Shown: piece after piece, positions 23,194-34,880 of the stretch | Layout of the letters: every line of letters starts with the position of its first letter | How positions within the stretch are numbered: the stretch's first letter is position 1 | Assembly (NCBI GenBank): GCA_963920525.1 | Contig: OY986438.1 | Location: forward strand, 187,718,388 to 187,782,387 | Reading direction: 5' to 3' | DNA from: Dichetophora obliterata | Lineage: Eukaryota > Arthropoda > Insecta > Diptera > Sciomyzidae | Length of the DNA stretch: 64,000 bases | The notes under the pieces: model-generated | Seen by the model: the letters and a program-made list of their open reading frames with translations, nothing else | Told to the model about the DNA's origin: nothing | Databases searched by the model: none | Program-made: the position numbers and the translations under genes

Positions 23194-25955
23194 AATGAAT
23201 GCATTTGTTTATAATTTTTCGTTATTCCGGCGTAAAATGCTTACCTCGACCACATTTCAAAAATAAAGTATCATGCTTTTTAAAATAAGTAAGCATTAAA
23301 AGCTGTACATCAGGGATATAACTTTTTTTTTTTAAATGCAAAATATCAGTCTTTTTTAATGTGATAAATGTTGTTCTGATAATAAAAAACAATTTTGCAA
23401 GTTAGTTCGCTGAAAAAAGTTTCCGCACCGAAAGCGATTTTTTATTAAATAGAAATTCTACCTTTTTAGATAAGAAAAATTAAGGATGTTAAAGAAAGGT
23501 ACTTTTTCTGCTTAAAATATCGCGATTTGATCAAACTTTTGCATTAGACTTATGGATAATGGTTTGGTATTGAAGAATTTAAACAAAAAATAACTTATTT
23601 AAGGCAAGAGTAACTGTTAGAATGAAAAATAAAATAAATAAATAAGAACCAAACTTCAACACTTTCAGTGCGGAAACTTTTTTCACGATAAAGGAAAAGT
23701 GGTACCATATTTTTTCATGCCTCACATGGCTTTGCGAAGGTATTTTTGATATTTGCATAAATTATAAAAAGTTACATCCTTACTGTACATAATTACAAAA
23801 AAAAAACAAGAAAATTAATTTTTCAAAACCGATGGGCGTTGCTATTATGTTAAAATTTTAGAACTGCATAAACGGTAGCAACGTTTAAGAACAGTACAGA
23901 GAAAAACGCTTTCTACACTTTTCGGAATCAACATTTTGCATTTAATTAAATAAGGCCAAAAAAATTATTTTTATAAAACATTCCAAATCCGTTTGAAATA
24001 AAACATATTCAACAGTAGTCAAAGTTTCTCATTTCATATTAAATGAAGTAAGTGTAATACCTGTGACACATTGGCAGACTTAAACTTGTTTAAATCGCTT
24101 TTCTAGTTTAATTTTCTGTTAAACTATGTTTAGAATTCGTTTAGTCAAAACTAGTTTCCGAAAGTCGTTTATCGCAGCTAAACGAGTTTTAACAGCTGAT
24201 TTTGATATTCTTCATTCTACACTTTCGTTGATAACTACTGTTCTCTCACTCAAGCACACACGCTGATATTTTACGGTTATAGCAAAGATTATATAGTATA
24301 AAGATGTGCCACGTAGAACATTAAAATGTAACAAATATTTTTCAGATCAATACGTAAGCTTTTGTGAGCGCGATGAAAAAGCTTTCTTGAGAGAAAAGTT
24401 TTCAATCCTTGCATGCACATTCTCTCTGCAATGCTCTTTCACTCTTCACTCCACAATGCTTCACAACATAGATCACCACTGCATGGTTTCTCATAGCTAG
24501 CGAGAGTCGTGAAATTTAATGTTTGTTTGCATTATTTTCATGATGATTTCCTTATTTTGTGCGAAGCAGATTTTTCTTATTCACTGCTTGCAATTAATAT
24601 TGACTATTTTTGAATGACAGCCAAAGCAGCAAAATCTGCATATATATTCAGAATCTTAAGGAAAACTGAATAACGACTGAATTGTTAATAAATAAAATTT
24701 TTAATTCACTTTGAATTTTAAAAAATTGGTTAGTAATTAATTTAAATTATTTTTTTTTCGTTATTCAGAATAATTAATTATTTTTTTATTCATATGAATG
24801 CTATTTACAAAGAATGCAATTCAAAAAGAATTTCAAATTTTTCAGTAATTAATTTTTTGTACATTATTATTTTTTGATTCAATTTTATAGTCATTATTAA
24901 TTTTTTATTTACTATTAATTTGGTTCATCAAAAGTGAATAACAAGATTTTTTTTCATATTATTTATAATTCAAAATTGAATGAAAAATTAGAAATGAATA
25001 CGAAATTTATAATGAATAAAAAATCAATAATGAATAAAAAATTAATAATGAATAAAAAATTAATAATGAATAAAAAATTATTGCAAACATTAAATTCATA
25101 AAATAGTAGTGAATAAGAAAATTTTTTTATTCATTCAATTTTTATTTGAAAGTGAATAACAATATAATAACAGTAGTAAACAATTTGAAAAAAGTTTGCG
25201 TGACGAAAACGACATTGCTAATTCGATTGACTATTTTTTCTAGATAACAAAAATCATTAAATCTTTTCCAGGTTGGTTCGAATTTTTTTTAGAAGAATTT
25301 ATCGACTTTTTGAGTTTTGAAAAATAGTTCCCCAGTTATGATCCTATAACTCCAAAAGTATTAATTTATTTTAAAAGTTTTATAAATATTTACAAATGAG
25401 ACATTTGTACCTTTTTATTTATACGATTTTTATGAACTTTTCTGAATACTACAATTGTGAAAGAGTTTAAAATATACCGTTTATTTAACATTTACCACAT
25501 ATTAAAGTGCGCAAAAATATGACTTTGATATATAATTTGGTTTTATTTTTACTTTGTTGTCTGAAAAAAATATTTCAACGTAAAAAGTATGATTGTAGCA
25601 GGTTGGATATTTACATATTTCGGTTTTAGTAAAAATACTCGAAATTACCTGCATCAAAGTCGACGTGGTGAGTTCGTACTAAACAAATTCTTTAGATTTT
25701 AAAAACCCAATTATCATATATTTAATAAAGATTTTGTTTACAAACAATGTTCTTAGCGTTTTTAGCTAAATTTAAAAATCCCTAAACCGCAACTTTACGT
25801 TCGAATAGGATTTGCAACACTGTAAACTCTTTGAAATGAGTTAAATAACAGAAATAACGTAAACAAAGATACGTCAAAAATAAATCAAAACAAAACAACG
25901 AAATCTTCGCGCTGGTATAAATAACTAGCTGAAACACTGTGTGTTGCTGCCACGC
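23194..25955. other. AT-rich sequence, no gene seen
   Basis: No convincing coding segment. The stretch 24600-25200 is extremely A/T-rich with recurrent GAATAA / TTATTC words in both orientations and one 18-bp minisatellite. Two stretches with CTCTC/CTCAC runs occur near 24240 and 24420. Probably the intron or 5' flank of miple, or transposon debris. Confidence 0.4.
25011..25082. repeat. 18-bp minisatellite, four units
   Basis: Four adjacent copies of AATGAATAAAAAATTAAT, with one C variant in unit 1 and two terminal changes in unit 4. Confidence 0.92.
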
Positions 25956-26215
25956 CTCCGTTGCCAAACGCCCATAACATGCTATCAGTGAAACGGCATG
26001 AGTAAATTGTGGTCGAGTACCGAATTCCGAGCCTGTGCGGTCGCCTATAACTCCAAAGCTATTCAATATCAAAAATTTCGGTTGTGTGGGAGGGGTCTCG
26101 CCCCCTTGAGCAATGCCCATCACATGTTATCAGGGAAACACTACTTGTAAATTGTGGTCAAATACCGAATTCTGAGGCTTTGCGAAATATAATTATAAAG
26201 CTATCCGATATCGCA
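25945..26215. repeat. two-unit tandem repeat of about 145 bp
   Basis: CCCATAACATGCTATCAG at about 25970 recurs as CCCATCACATGTTATCAG at about 26115. Both are followed by GGAAACA/GAAACGG, AAATTGTGGTC and ACCGAATTC. It resembles the GC-boxed tandem repeats at 905-1440 and 58310-58860. Confidence 0.7.
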
Positions 26216-29161
26216 TATTTGGCCTGTATAGTAGGTAATTTTGAGTATTAACCATATTTTTTAACTCTTTCTCAAATGTAGTATTTAGAAATTTGATACA
26301 AAAAATCGTTAGATCAATTCAAATGATAGCTTAAATGAAAGATATAAATGTCTTATTTGCAAGCATGTATAAATTTTGTAATATGAAAAAATACTTTTGA
26401 ATTTATAGGATTATAACTTGGGATATATTTTTTAAACTTAAAAAATTGAAAAAATCTTTGAAAATTCTTCAATTTTTTCGAATTGCATTCGTTCTATAGT
26501 ACTCATACAATTTAACACAAAGTCTATATTAATAAAACTTAATTTTTGGTTTCTGTGTTTAATTGACATTTATACAAATCTAAATGGCTTAGCGGACTTC
26601 GCTCAATTTGAGTACACATATTGTGTGCATCCTAGACTAGATTGTAACATACTTATTTTTTTTTTGATCACGCTCATTCCACCCATTTTCACTTACGTAA
26701 ATTTTGATATTGAAAATCTTTCTTGAAAAAATTTTTCGCAAATTAAATTTAAAAAATTTCAGTAGATTTAATAGCAAAAACATTCACATGTCTTTAGAAT
26801 TTCAGAAATTTTTGATACAACGACATTTTCATCAAACGTTCCCCAAGAATGAGAAAAAACGACATGAAAATCAGAACTTTGACTTTCGATGCAAATATAT
26901 CCGCTATTTTTAAATATATTTAATTCAAATTTTTTTGATCAAAGTTTTAATAAAAGCACTTTACAAATATAGTTTTAACTGTAGCGTTAGGTGAGTAAAT
27001 ATATTCTTTAGCTTTTTTTCAAAAACGGTCCAAAATATTGAATTTTAACTCAAAAAATTATTGAAAAAATGTTTTTCTCATATATATCAGAACAATTGAA
27101 AATTGCATTTCTGAGTTCTTTTCATATAGTGAAGCATGTAGTTGCAATAATGTTATAAAAAATATATAAAAGTAGTTAAATAAAAAAAGTTTCTGCAAAA
27201 AAACAACTTCAAAAATATTGCTTCATTTATTGCGAAAACATTATTCGCGGCTAAGCTTCACTGATGGAATCGCCCTTACAATAATATAACACTAAAAATA
27301 TCATGTGGCAAAACGGCAAAAAAAAACCAAGTCAACACACAAAATAAACCTAGATTATGTCATCTTTATGATATTATATTCTTAAAATTATATAACAAAA
27401 AGATAAGAGATAATGCAAAGAAATATAATAACTTTAAATTATATAATAGTAAGTATAATAGTATAATAGTAAAAAAATTAACTACATTTTTAAGTAAAAC
27501 CTAATGAAATTCTACTAAATTTTGTTGGCAGCTACGTCGTTTATATAGATATTTCGTGCATCAAATCTTTACATATCATTTCTATTGCTTTTCAATATAA
27601 TGCGCACATTTGCTCACATTGTCGCTTACTTATTCTCTCGCTCTCAAAAGCTTTAAATCGTTCGCTCGCTGACTCTCATAAAGATTTTATGTGGATTTAT
27701 GATAAATCCACATTCAAATTTTACTGTGCCACTTGCTTGTATGGCGGTGACACATCTTTCTATTATATTATCTGTGGTTATAGTGTTGTTCGCTCGCCCA
27801 TTGCTTCTTTATTCTTCGTTATTTTTTTAAACTAGTTAAGAAAAATATTGAATGTGTCATACCCAATGGTTATATTTTAAACTACAAAAGATAACCAAGA
27901 TTACCTATGTCAATGTGTCAAAGCTATAAGGCATGCACGAAAATAATAATAAAAAAAAATACCGATGTAAAGTCATCTCAAAAAAAACCAATATATTTTT
28001 TATAATGTCAAATCAAGAAATTAGTTCTATTGCAAAGATAAACATAAAACAGGCAATGCAAAGTGCTTGACAGCTACTATCTCCATAAATACCAATAAGA
28101 CGACAACAAAATTAATGTCCTTTACTAATCTGCAATCTTATTGAAATAGGCGAAGCAAAAAATTCCAGCAAAATACTTTATCGGAAACAAGAGAATATAA
28201 TGAACATATTAACGATAATCATTCATCACTTTCGTTGATAGCATTTCTCAAAAGATTTCAAGACTCTCATGTACTTAAAACAGGAATAAACACAACAAAC
28301 TTATTTTCCTCTACACTACATACATATAAAAAAAATTTAATATTGCTAAATATTGATGACGACACGGAATTCCATTGCTCTGAATAATTTATTGCTCCCC
28401 TTTTTTAATATTGAAAATAGAAATGTTCTTGTTTTCAATTCTGGCTATAAGGAAGAGGAGAGTAATATCATACACCTAACTTTATGCATAATTTTCTTTG
28501 AATCTATTCAATACTGGACAAAATTTTACGTTTCAAGTCGTACTGTAATCAGTTTAGTTTTATATAAATAAAGCACGTTTAAATATTATCACTAATATAG
28601 TGTACAAAAAAAAAGAAATTATTATATGTTGTGTGTGCGAAATTACCCGACACTTGCGTCTAATTTCGTGCATTGTTCATTGAATTCCGTACATAATTAG
28701 AAGGATCCATATAGTATGAATAAAGGCATTTTATATACAAATAAAACAACATTTTTAACAAATAGAATTGAAATTTTTAACAAAACATTGTTAAAAATTC
28801 TGTTAACAATTTGTTAACAATGTTCTGGCGTCAAAATATTATAAACGCAGGCGCAAAATCACGTCACATTAACACATTAACGAAACTATGGCGCAGACTG
28901 ATGCAATAACTTGCAAGATTGTCTAATACTACTAAAAGAATGGGTGTGATAAGGAAAAAAATATGTAATTAGATTTTTTCCTTAGAAACGCTGCTGTACG
29001 AAATTGGCCTCTGTACGGTATTACCCTCCTCTCCCCTACATAAACATTAAAAAATAGAGCATTTAGGCACTTAATTCAAAAATAAAAAAACAAAACATAC
29101 ATATTTTATAATTAAATTTTTTATCTTGTTTACATTTACATTTTACATTTATATTTTGCAG
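26216..29161. other. AT-rich sequence upstream of the miple signal exon
   Basis: No coding sequence seen. A short perfect stem ATGTGGATTTAT / ATAAATCCACAT lies at 27690-27715. The last bases, a TTTACATTTATATTTTGCAG tract, form a good splice acceptor at 29161 for the next exon, so at least the 3' part of this stretch is intron. Confidence 0.5.
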
Positions 29162-29168
29162 CTATAAA

Positions 29169-29400
29169 ATGAAACGTTGCCACATATTTGCGCTGACAGT
29201 GCTTGGCCTGGCCACACTGGCGCTGTTGCCATCAAATGTATGCGGCACAACGGAAGTCCAGGAGACGCCATTAGCTCTGCCAGTGGCCGAACAAACACAG
29301 CCGACAACAGCAGCACAGGGCGAAATATGGGAGGAGGACGATCACGAAATACTGATTCGCAATGAGCGCGGCACCAAGACCGATGGCGGAGATCGCAGTG
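29169..29400 (+). CDS. miple: Miple-like midkine/pleiotrophin protein, exon with signal peptide
   Basis: First coding exon of a secreted heparin-binding cytokine of the midkine/pleiotrophin family (insect Miple). It gives 77 codons plus one base. Residues 1-26 are a signal peptide: MKRCH, a hydrophobic core FALTVLGLATLALLP, then VCG. An acidic, unstructured segment with WEEDDHEILIRNERG follows. The start is the first ATG after the acceptor at 29160-29161, so there is an upstream non-coding exon. The exon ends GATCGCAGTG before GTGAGT at 29401. Its single overhanging base joins in frame to the exon at 36791. The family call rests on that second exon. Miple proteins are extracellular and bind heparan sulphate. 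Whether this is the orthologue of Drosophila miple1 or miple2 cannot be decided here. Confidence 0.82.
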
Positions 29401-29699
29401 GTGAGTGTTGCAAAAAAATGCATTTGACACAATTTATTTACTAAGGCAACATTGTTCAACATACGAGAGTATAATATAATTACAATTTTCTATCAAAATT
29501 TTTTGGTAGATTAGACAAAAATAACAATTTACAAAAAGTTTGTATTAGAATAATATTTAATGTGTAAAAACACAAAATTTAACAATTTACTTGTGAAAAA
29601 GGAAGCATTTCTGAATTTATGCTTTTGATATTGTTGTTGTTGTTGTGCTTGTTGAAAAGTTGACTTCAAGTAATTTATTTCTTTTTAATCATCAATCTT

Positions 29700-29975
29700 G
29701 TATAGATACATGCAAAGTAACTTATGTTAGGTTAGGTTAAAGTAGCTCCCTCAATTGAGACACACTTTGGTACAACAGGGTTGATTTCCCTTCTCTAACT
29801 AAACCAATCGGAGCTGTTCACAAAGCTAAGGCTTCGATATACCGACAATCACCGAGAACTCTTCAAGGTCCTTGAAAAACCAGTTGTGTAAGTAAGGAAA
29901 TCGTGTTTGAGCCAGCGCTGGGCAAGTGCAGAGGAAATGTACTGTAGATTCTTCCTCTTCTTCACCTCTACAGCT
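29700..29975 (-). pseudogene. RNase H-type LINE, 3' coding end (downstream piece, split)
   Basis: The minus-strand frame reads a zinc-knuckle-like tail: CRSCRGEEEEESTVHFLC, then TCPALAQTRFPYL. This is the C-terminal block that follows RNase H in I/LOA-type LINEs; compare CRLCLEEPETAAQILCQCPA at 11350. The frame is cut by the hAT element at 29984-31732, and its upstream continuation (GRHAQRLSIPHNDF) is at 31741-31800. It lies in the miple intron on the opposite strand. Confidence 0.75.
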
Positions 29976-30818
29976 TCTGCAGACATTGGCGTCGGAAGCG
30001 AGGGGAAAAGGGGGGCAGTTGCCCCCACTTTTTTAATATAGATAAACAATTTAAAAGGAAAACTTCAAAAGTTATTCAAAATATCAGTTTTCTTACAACA
30101 ATAATATTTTTGTATTATATAATTTCCTCTTCTTTCTCTCTTCTTCATAAGCATGCTTGCGGATAACCATTTTCTTTCTCTGTATTTGCTAAAAGATAGA
30201 ACAAAATGTAGAGTTTCTACTGCAAACCCACCACTTCAGTTTAAAAGCACCCTTAAGTATGTAGCTTAATGCTTGTTTATTTTGCAACTCTGGTAAGAAA
30301 AAATTTGACATGTTCTTAGGGGCTTTCCATATTGGACGACATGTTGTACGATAAAATAGATAATGGACTATTTGATGGAGCGATCGAACGATCCAACTTT
30401 TAAAGCAACATCATTAATTGCAAGCTCTCAAGCAGAACACATCCGGCTAATAGCTAAGCAACTTTTAGATGCCCTAACAATTGAGCAGTAATTTTACATA
30501 GTTGTACAATATTGTACAATCGGCAGAAAAAACCAAAAATTTCGACTATCGTTTTAGCTTGCGCATGGTACTACATGTTGTATAATCTGCCATGTTGGTC
30601 CAATGTTTTGGACCATGCGAAAGCGCCTACTGTGAATTAGCTGATTAAAATCCACCTCGACGCTTTGAAGAAACATCAAATCCGGTTCCTTCAGTACAGT
30701 TGCCATTATATGATCGGCTACGAAAAGATTATTTCGAAATTTTAGATCTTCTCTCAAATGAGATAACGGCTAGATTCGATCAAACAGGTTGATATTTTAC
30801 TTTTTTTTTATTTTTGCA

Positions 30819-30896
30819 AGTTTACACCAGCTTCACTCAACCGACTCACTTTGATTTAACATTCGGTGAGTCGGTTGAGTGAAGCTAGTGTAAACT
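30819..30896. repeat. 31-bp inverted repeat inside the hAT element
   Basis: An arm at 30819-30849 (AGTTTACACCAGCTTCACTC...) is mirrored at 30866-30896 with one mismatch, leaving a 16-nt loop. It may be a tiny nested MITE or a hairpin of the hAT element itself. Confidence 0.85.
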
Positions 30897-30924
30897 GGCA
30901 CTTTGTAAATCTTATTGTACATTT

Positions 30925-31392
30925 AAACAGATCTTGACACTCTGGAATCGTTGGAAAATATTGTAATCGAAGCCTTCAACGGAAAAGTGCCTTCTGAACA
31001 AAATCTAAAAACAAAACTTGATCTTTATGCAGATGACTTTTTTGCAGATGAAATTGCTGAAGCAATTGCCTGGCCAAACACCTTCAAATTGTAGTGGCAT
31101 TGTATCCCAATTTGCGAAAAATTCGGTTACTGTAAAAAAACTATTAAATGAAGTTGAAAAACTTATTGCTTTACTTTTGACTGTGCCTGCATCAGCAGCT
31201 TCATCTGAGCCTTCTTTTAATGCACTAAGACGACTTAAAACGTATCTTCGAGCAACTATGAAACAGAAACGACTCACTCATGCGGAACTAATACACATTC
31301 ACAAAGATAAAACCGAAGAATTGAATTCGATGGAGGTGGTGAAAGAGTTTGTTTATCGCAAGGACAGAAAGAAACATTTTGGAATAATTTAA
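30925..31392 (+). pseudogene. hAT transposase, C-terminal dimerisation region
   Basis: The first frame, after an acceptor-like TTTAAACAG, reads LDTLESLENIVIEAFNGK and LYADDFFADEIAE. After a frame change near 31060-31110, the second reads NSVTVKKLLNEVEKLIALLL, then TVPASAASSEPSFNALRRLK and TYLRATMKQKRLTHAELIHI, ending near FGII at 31392. The SSEPSFNALRR.KTYLR.TM...RL block is the hAT dimerisation domain as found in ZMYM1-like transposases. The DNA-binding domain and most of the RNase H-like fold are gone. It lies within hAT ends and inside the miple intron. Confidence 0.85.
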
Positions 31393-31740
31393 ATTGATAT
31401 AACTTTTTGTACCTTATTGCATTTAAACCATATACCTAGTCTAAGATATACCTAGTCTTGCTTTATAAAAGCAACCATTATTTCTTATATTTTCATATTA
31501 CCATATGAAAGATCCTTTAAAGAATGATCTCTAATATCGAAATTGGAAGAACTTTTAAAAATAATGAAATTTTAATATTTTTTATATATTTTTATATTTT
31601 TTTTTTATTTTAAACTAAAATAAAAAATTTGTTTATTCACATTCATGTTTCTTTGAAGAAATTTTGGTGAACTTTTTTTTGCACCACCATTTGTACTGCC
31701 TCCCCAGATGAAATTAGCTTCCGACGCGCTTATCTGCAGA

Positions 31741-32638
31741 AGTCATTGTGGGGGATGCTCAACCTCTGAGCGTGTCTACCGTTCAGGCAATCAATTGATA
31801 CTAAAAAATTGTGATAATTTTGATCTGTCTTTATTGATCCGTATTCTGTCTAAGCTGCCTCAACTGAAAAGCTTTTATAACTCTCCACATCAAGGTGAAA
31901 AGCTGATCTGTGCAATGAGCATAAATTTGTATACATAAATGCATGCTGATAGTCAAATGTTCAGTTGGGTGCTTAAAAGAGTTATGTTTGTGTCTAAATG
32001 TTTAAACGCCACTAGTAGTTCCAGTCTTGAAGAAATCTCGAATGAATCATGTACGATTTTTCGTGATCCTATGCGTAACATGCTGATTCGGCCATACATT
32101 TCATTGACAAAAATTTCATATAAATTTGTGCAAGACGCAATGCAGAAACGTCGGGATTTATCATGCACGAACCCAATATCGAAATATTGAGGAAGTTTCG
32201 TTAACGAAATATAGACAGGAATATAAAGAAAATTCGTCAATGAATTAAAATCGAAACGTGCTTCTGGACTGAATTCAACGTAGTGTAATATATTTGATAG
32301 GGGATACATATATGTCATCCTCTCTCAACTCTATTGGAAATCAACATAATGTTGGTTTCGTAATGGCCTGACGCCACCCCAGCGTATGTTTTCCAGGTCC
32401 ACTCAGGCAGCTGTTCAAGCCCACTCCTTTATCATTGCCTTGATGCCACACAGAACCTCACGTTGTAGTGATAATTTGTTTTTTATGCAAATTTAAAACA
32501 AATCTTCACTGAAACTACTCCATCTTTTCAACATCTAACTAACTATCGCCCATCTTCCAAATCAACACAATGCTCATATCTTTCATTAATAAGAAACATC
32601 ACCTGAACTTTCGCTCTACAAAACAGAAAAAAATGTAT
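31741..32638 (-). pseudogene. RNase H-type LINE, upstream piece, then unassigned sequence
   Basis: Only 31741-31800 can be assigned: the minus-strand frame CLNGRHAQRLSIPHNDFCRS continues directly into the LINE tail left of the hAT insertion. The rest, to 32638, shows no domain I recognise on either strand. An open minus-strand frame at 31953-32318 has no clear affinity. Confidence 0.5.
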
Positions 32639-34480
32639 TATTTATTTATTATTATTATTATTATTCATCAAACAGAGTTTTTTTTCTTTTAATGACTACT
32701 TAAAAATTTAAAATACAGTATATTATAACAATTTGATACAGGTAGCGTTTAGTTACTGGAATTATTACTTACACTATTAAAATATAAAAGCAGAGAATTC
32801 TTGAAGACACTCCTACTTAAACCTAGATTAAAGTCTATATCTCGACATACATTCATAATTTGCCAGTCTTAAGCAACGGGTGATTGGTTCGTTCATATTG
32901 TAGTTTACTCTATGAAATGGCTCATGAAATAATCTTTGAGATCTCAGATCACGTGAAGGTACGTGAAAGCATACTTGAAAAAGCAAAGTGGAACAGTTTA
33001 TTTCAAAGCATATTAAATCCCGTACGAACATAATGGCAAAATATTTGCGGCGATTTTCCAATGATAGAATACCGAGAAGAAGCCTTCTCACATAATATTC
33101 TAGCATTTCGATATTCCAATTTAAGCTACTGATTGCAATTCTCGTAAAGCGTCGCTGAATTCTTTCGATTCTATTAGAAGCGCATCTATAGAAAGAGTCC
33201 CAGATTATGCAGCAGTATTCTAAGATAGATCTTACAAATGCAAAATATAACGATTTTAAAGAAAATGGATCACAAAGGTCTTTAGTGTTTCTGTTTATAA
33301 AACCTAACATAGCATTAGCTTTTGCTACAATATAGTCTATATGCTTTGAGAACCTTAGTTTATTATCAAGTATAACTCCTTTCTTTTCAGTTATTCTAGA
33401 CAATGTCATAATTCCGAGTTTATATGTGTAAACTACGGGCGATAAAATTCGATTGAAAGTCAAACTTTGGCATTTAGATATATTCAGCGGCAGCAAATTG
33501 TCGCTGCACCAAACAGATAATTGGAGCAAATCTCTTTCAAGATTCAAAAAATCGTTAGTGTTTTTTTATAATAGAAAAAAATCTTTATATCATCAGCATA
33601 CATTAAACACTGAGAAAATTTTATTTTTTTAGGAATGTCATTTACAAATAAAAGAAACAGAAGTGGCCCCAAGTGACTGCCCTGTGGAACTCCTGAAGAA
33701 ACCGCTATAGCATCTGACAGTATAGTGTTAATACGAACAAATTGTGTCCATCCTGTAAGGTATGACTCGAACCATTTTAAAAAGTTAGAGTGAAAGCCAA
33801 TTAATTCAATTTTTTTTATGAGTAACTCATGATGAACTCTATTAAAGGCTTTTGAAAAATCTGTAAATATAACATCACATTGATGTCCTTCTTCAAAACA
33901 ATTCAAAATATATTTAGAAAATATTGCCAAATTTGTAGCTGTTGACCTTCCCGTCATAAAACCGTATTCATACGGTGTTCATACGGCGAATCCGTTAGAA
34001 ATTCGCCTTTACTTAATGATTGATTAAAAATTGTCGTTAATGGTAAACATAACGCGTCTGCGCAACTTTTTAATAGAATGGGTGGAAAACCATCCCATCC
34101 GGGTTGTTTACCAAGGTTTAGTTGCTTTAACCCTTCCCAAACTTCTATTGAGCTAAGTTCTAGGTCACCAATATTTAGTAGACAACAGGATGAGTCCATG
34201 TAGGTATTTGTATTTGTGATGTTGTTTGAAGAAACATATACTGATCGAAAGAATTCCGCGAAAATCTTGCAAATTGATAGAAGGTCAGATGTTGTATTGC
34301 CCATGTATTGAATAGTATTTGGAATGCCCGTAGATCTCTTTTTGCTATTAATAAAATGCCAAAAACTTTTACTATTGGTCTTCAGTTGATATTCCTGGAA
34401 AATATAATTTTTACATAAACATTTGTTCAGTTGATCACATTTCCTTTGAAGAAAGTGATAATTATTTAAAAAAATTTGAT
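32639..34480 (-). pseudogene. Jockey/CR1-like LINE, 5'-truncated, (AAT)n tail
   Basis: Minus strand in order: a linker with FWHFINSKKRSTG, SSIEVWEGLKQLN and QPGWDGFPPILLKS (34080-34470); RT with MTGRSTATNLAIFSK, TDFSKAFNRVHHELL, SSGVPQGSHLGPLLF and the catalytic YADD box (33544-33957); then a C-terminal region with LPLNISKCQ, RSILEYCCIIWDSFY and MNEPITR (32828-33547). Frame junctions at about 33957 and 33545 break the ORF. The lower end carries an AAT-type microsatellite (32639-32665), as expected for the 3' tail of such elements. Truncation at 34480 abuts a small foldback repeat. Confidence 0.88.
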
Positions 34481-34513
34481 TATTACTTGATTTTCTGTAA
34501 AGTTAATAGTGCG

Positions 34514-34652
34514 GAGGTCAGACGATGCTCGTTTGCTCGGCAAGCAGATAATTTGTTGTTGCTTCCAATGCGAAACTGTCAAAAATTTTGGAGAATACAA
34601 CAACAACCATATTGCACGACCATGTGCCGAGCAAATGAGCATCGTCTGACCT
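34514..34652. repeat. small foldback element with 29-bp arms
   Basis: An arm at 34514-34542 (GAGGTCAGACGATGCTCGTT...) is mirrored at 34624-34652 with one mismatch, around an 81-nt spacer that itself has GTTGTTG / CAACAAC ends. No ORF. It sits exactly where the adjacent LINE ends. Confidence 0.85.
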
Positions 34653-34808
34653 CAGCATATGCTTTATTTTTTTTATTATTTAAAGTAATTAGCTCTTTAT
34701 TGAACCATATTAGTTTTTATACCAAATTATACCAAATTGTCAAAATCAAACGATTTTGAGAGCAATGGCAATGACACCTAAACAGTGGTGTCAATGAATA
34801 TTTAAATA

Positions 34809-34880
34809 CTATCGAAAACCATCGATAGTCAGTCTAAAACTGTCGATAGTCATGATAGCGTGAAATTATCGATAGTAGCG
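34809..34880. promoter_or_regulatory. cluster of CGATAG (DRE-like) motifs
   Basis: ATCGATAG at 34821-34828, TGTCGATAG at 34841-34849 and TATCGATAG at 34868-34876, plus ACTATCGAAA at 34808 and a degenerate TGATAGCG, all within about 70 bp. TATCGATA is the DREF/BEAF-32 binding element of fly promoters and insulators. No transcription start or gene is visible next to it; it lies in the miple intron. It could equally be a transposon fragment. Confidence 0.35.

Larger units (their letters stand above)
29984..31732. mobile_element. hAT (ZMYM1-like) element nested in a LINE
   Basis: Termini CATTGGCGTCGGAAGC and (inverted) TAAGCGCGTCGGAAGC. The exact 8-bp duplication TCTGCAGA lies at 29976-29983 and 31733-31740. 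At 1749 bp it is too short for a full transposase and keeps only the 3' coding part (30925-31392). G-rich subterminal boxes (GGGGGGCAGTTGCCCCC near the left end, GGGGAGGCAGTAC inverted near the right) recur in the small relative at 52050-52306. Confidence 0.92.

Noticed and set aside
29149..29462. Minus-strand and alternative-frame ORFs overlapping the miple exon
   Set aside because: Antisense or frame shadows of the signal-peptide exon, with no domain and no splice logic.
31953..32318. 121-residue minus-strand ORF
   Set aside because: No motif or family was recognised and there is no splice or promoter context. Left unassigned rather than called a gene.
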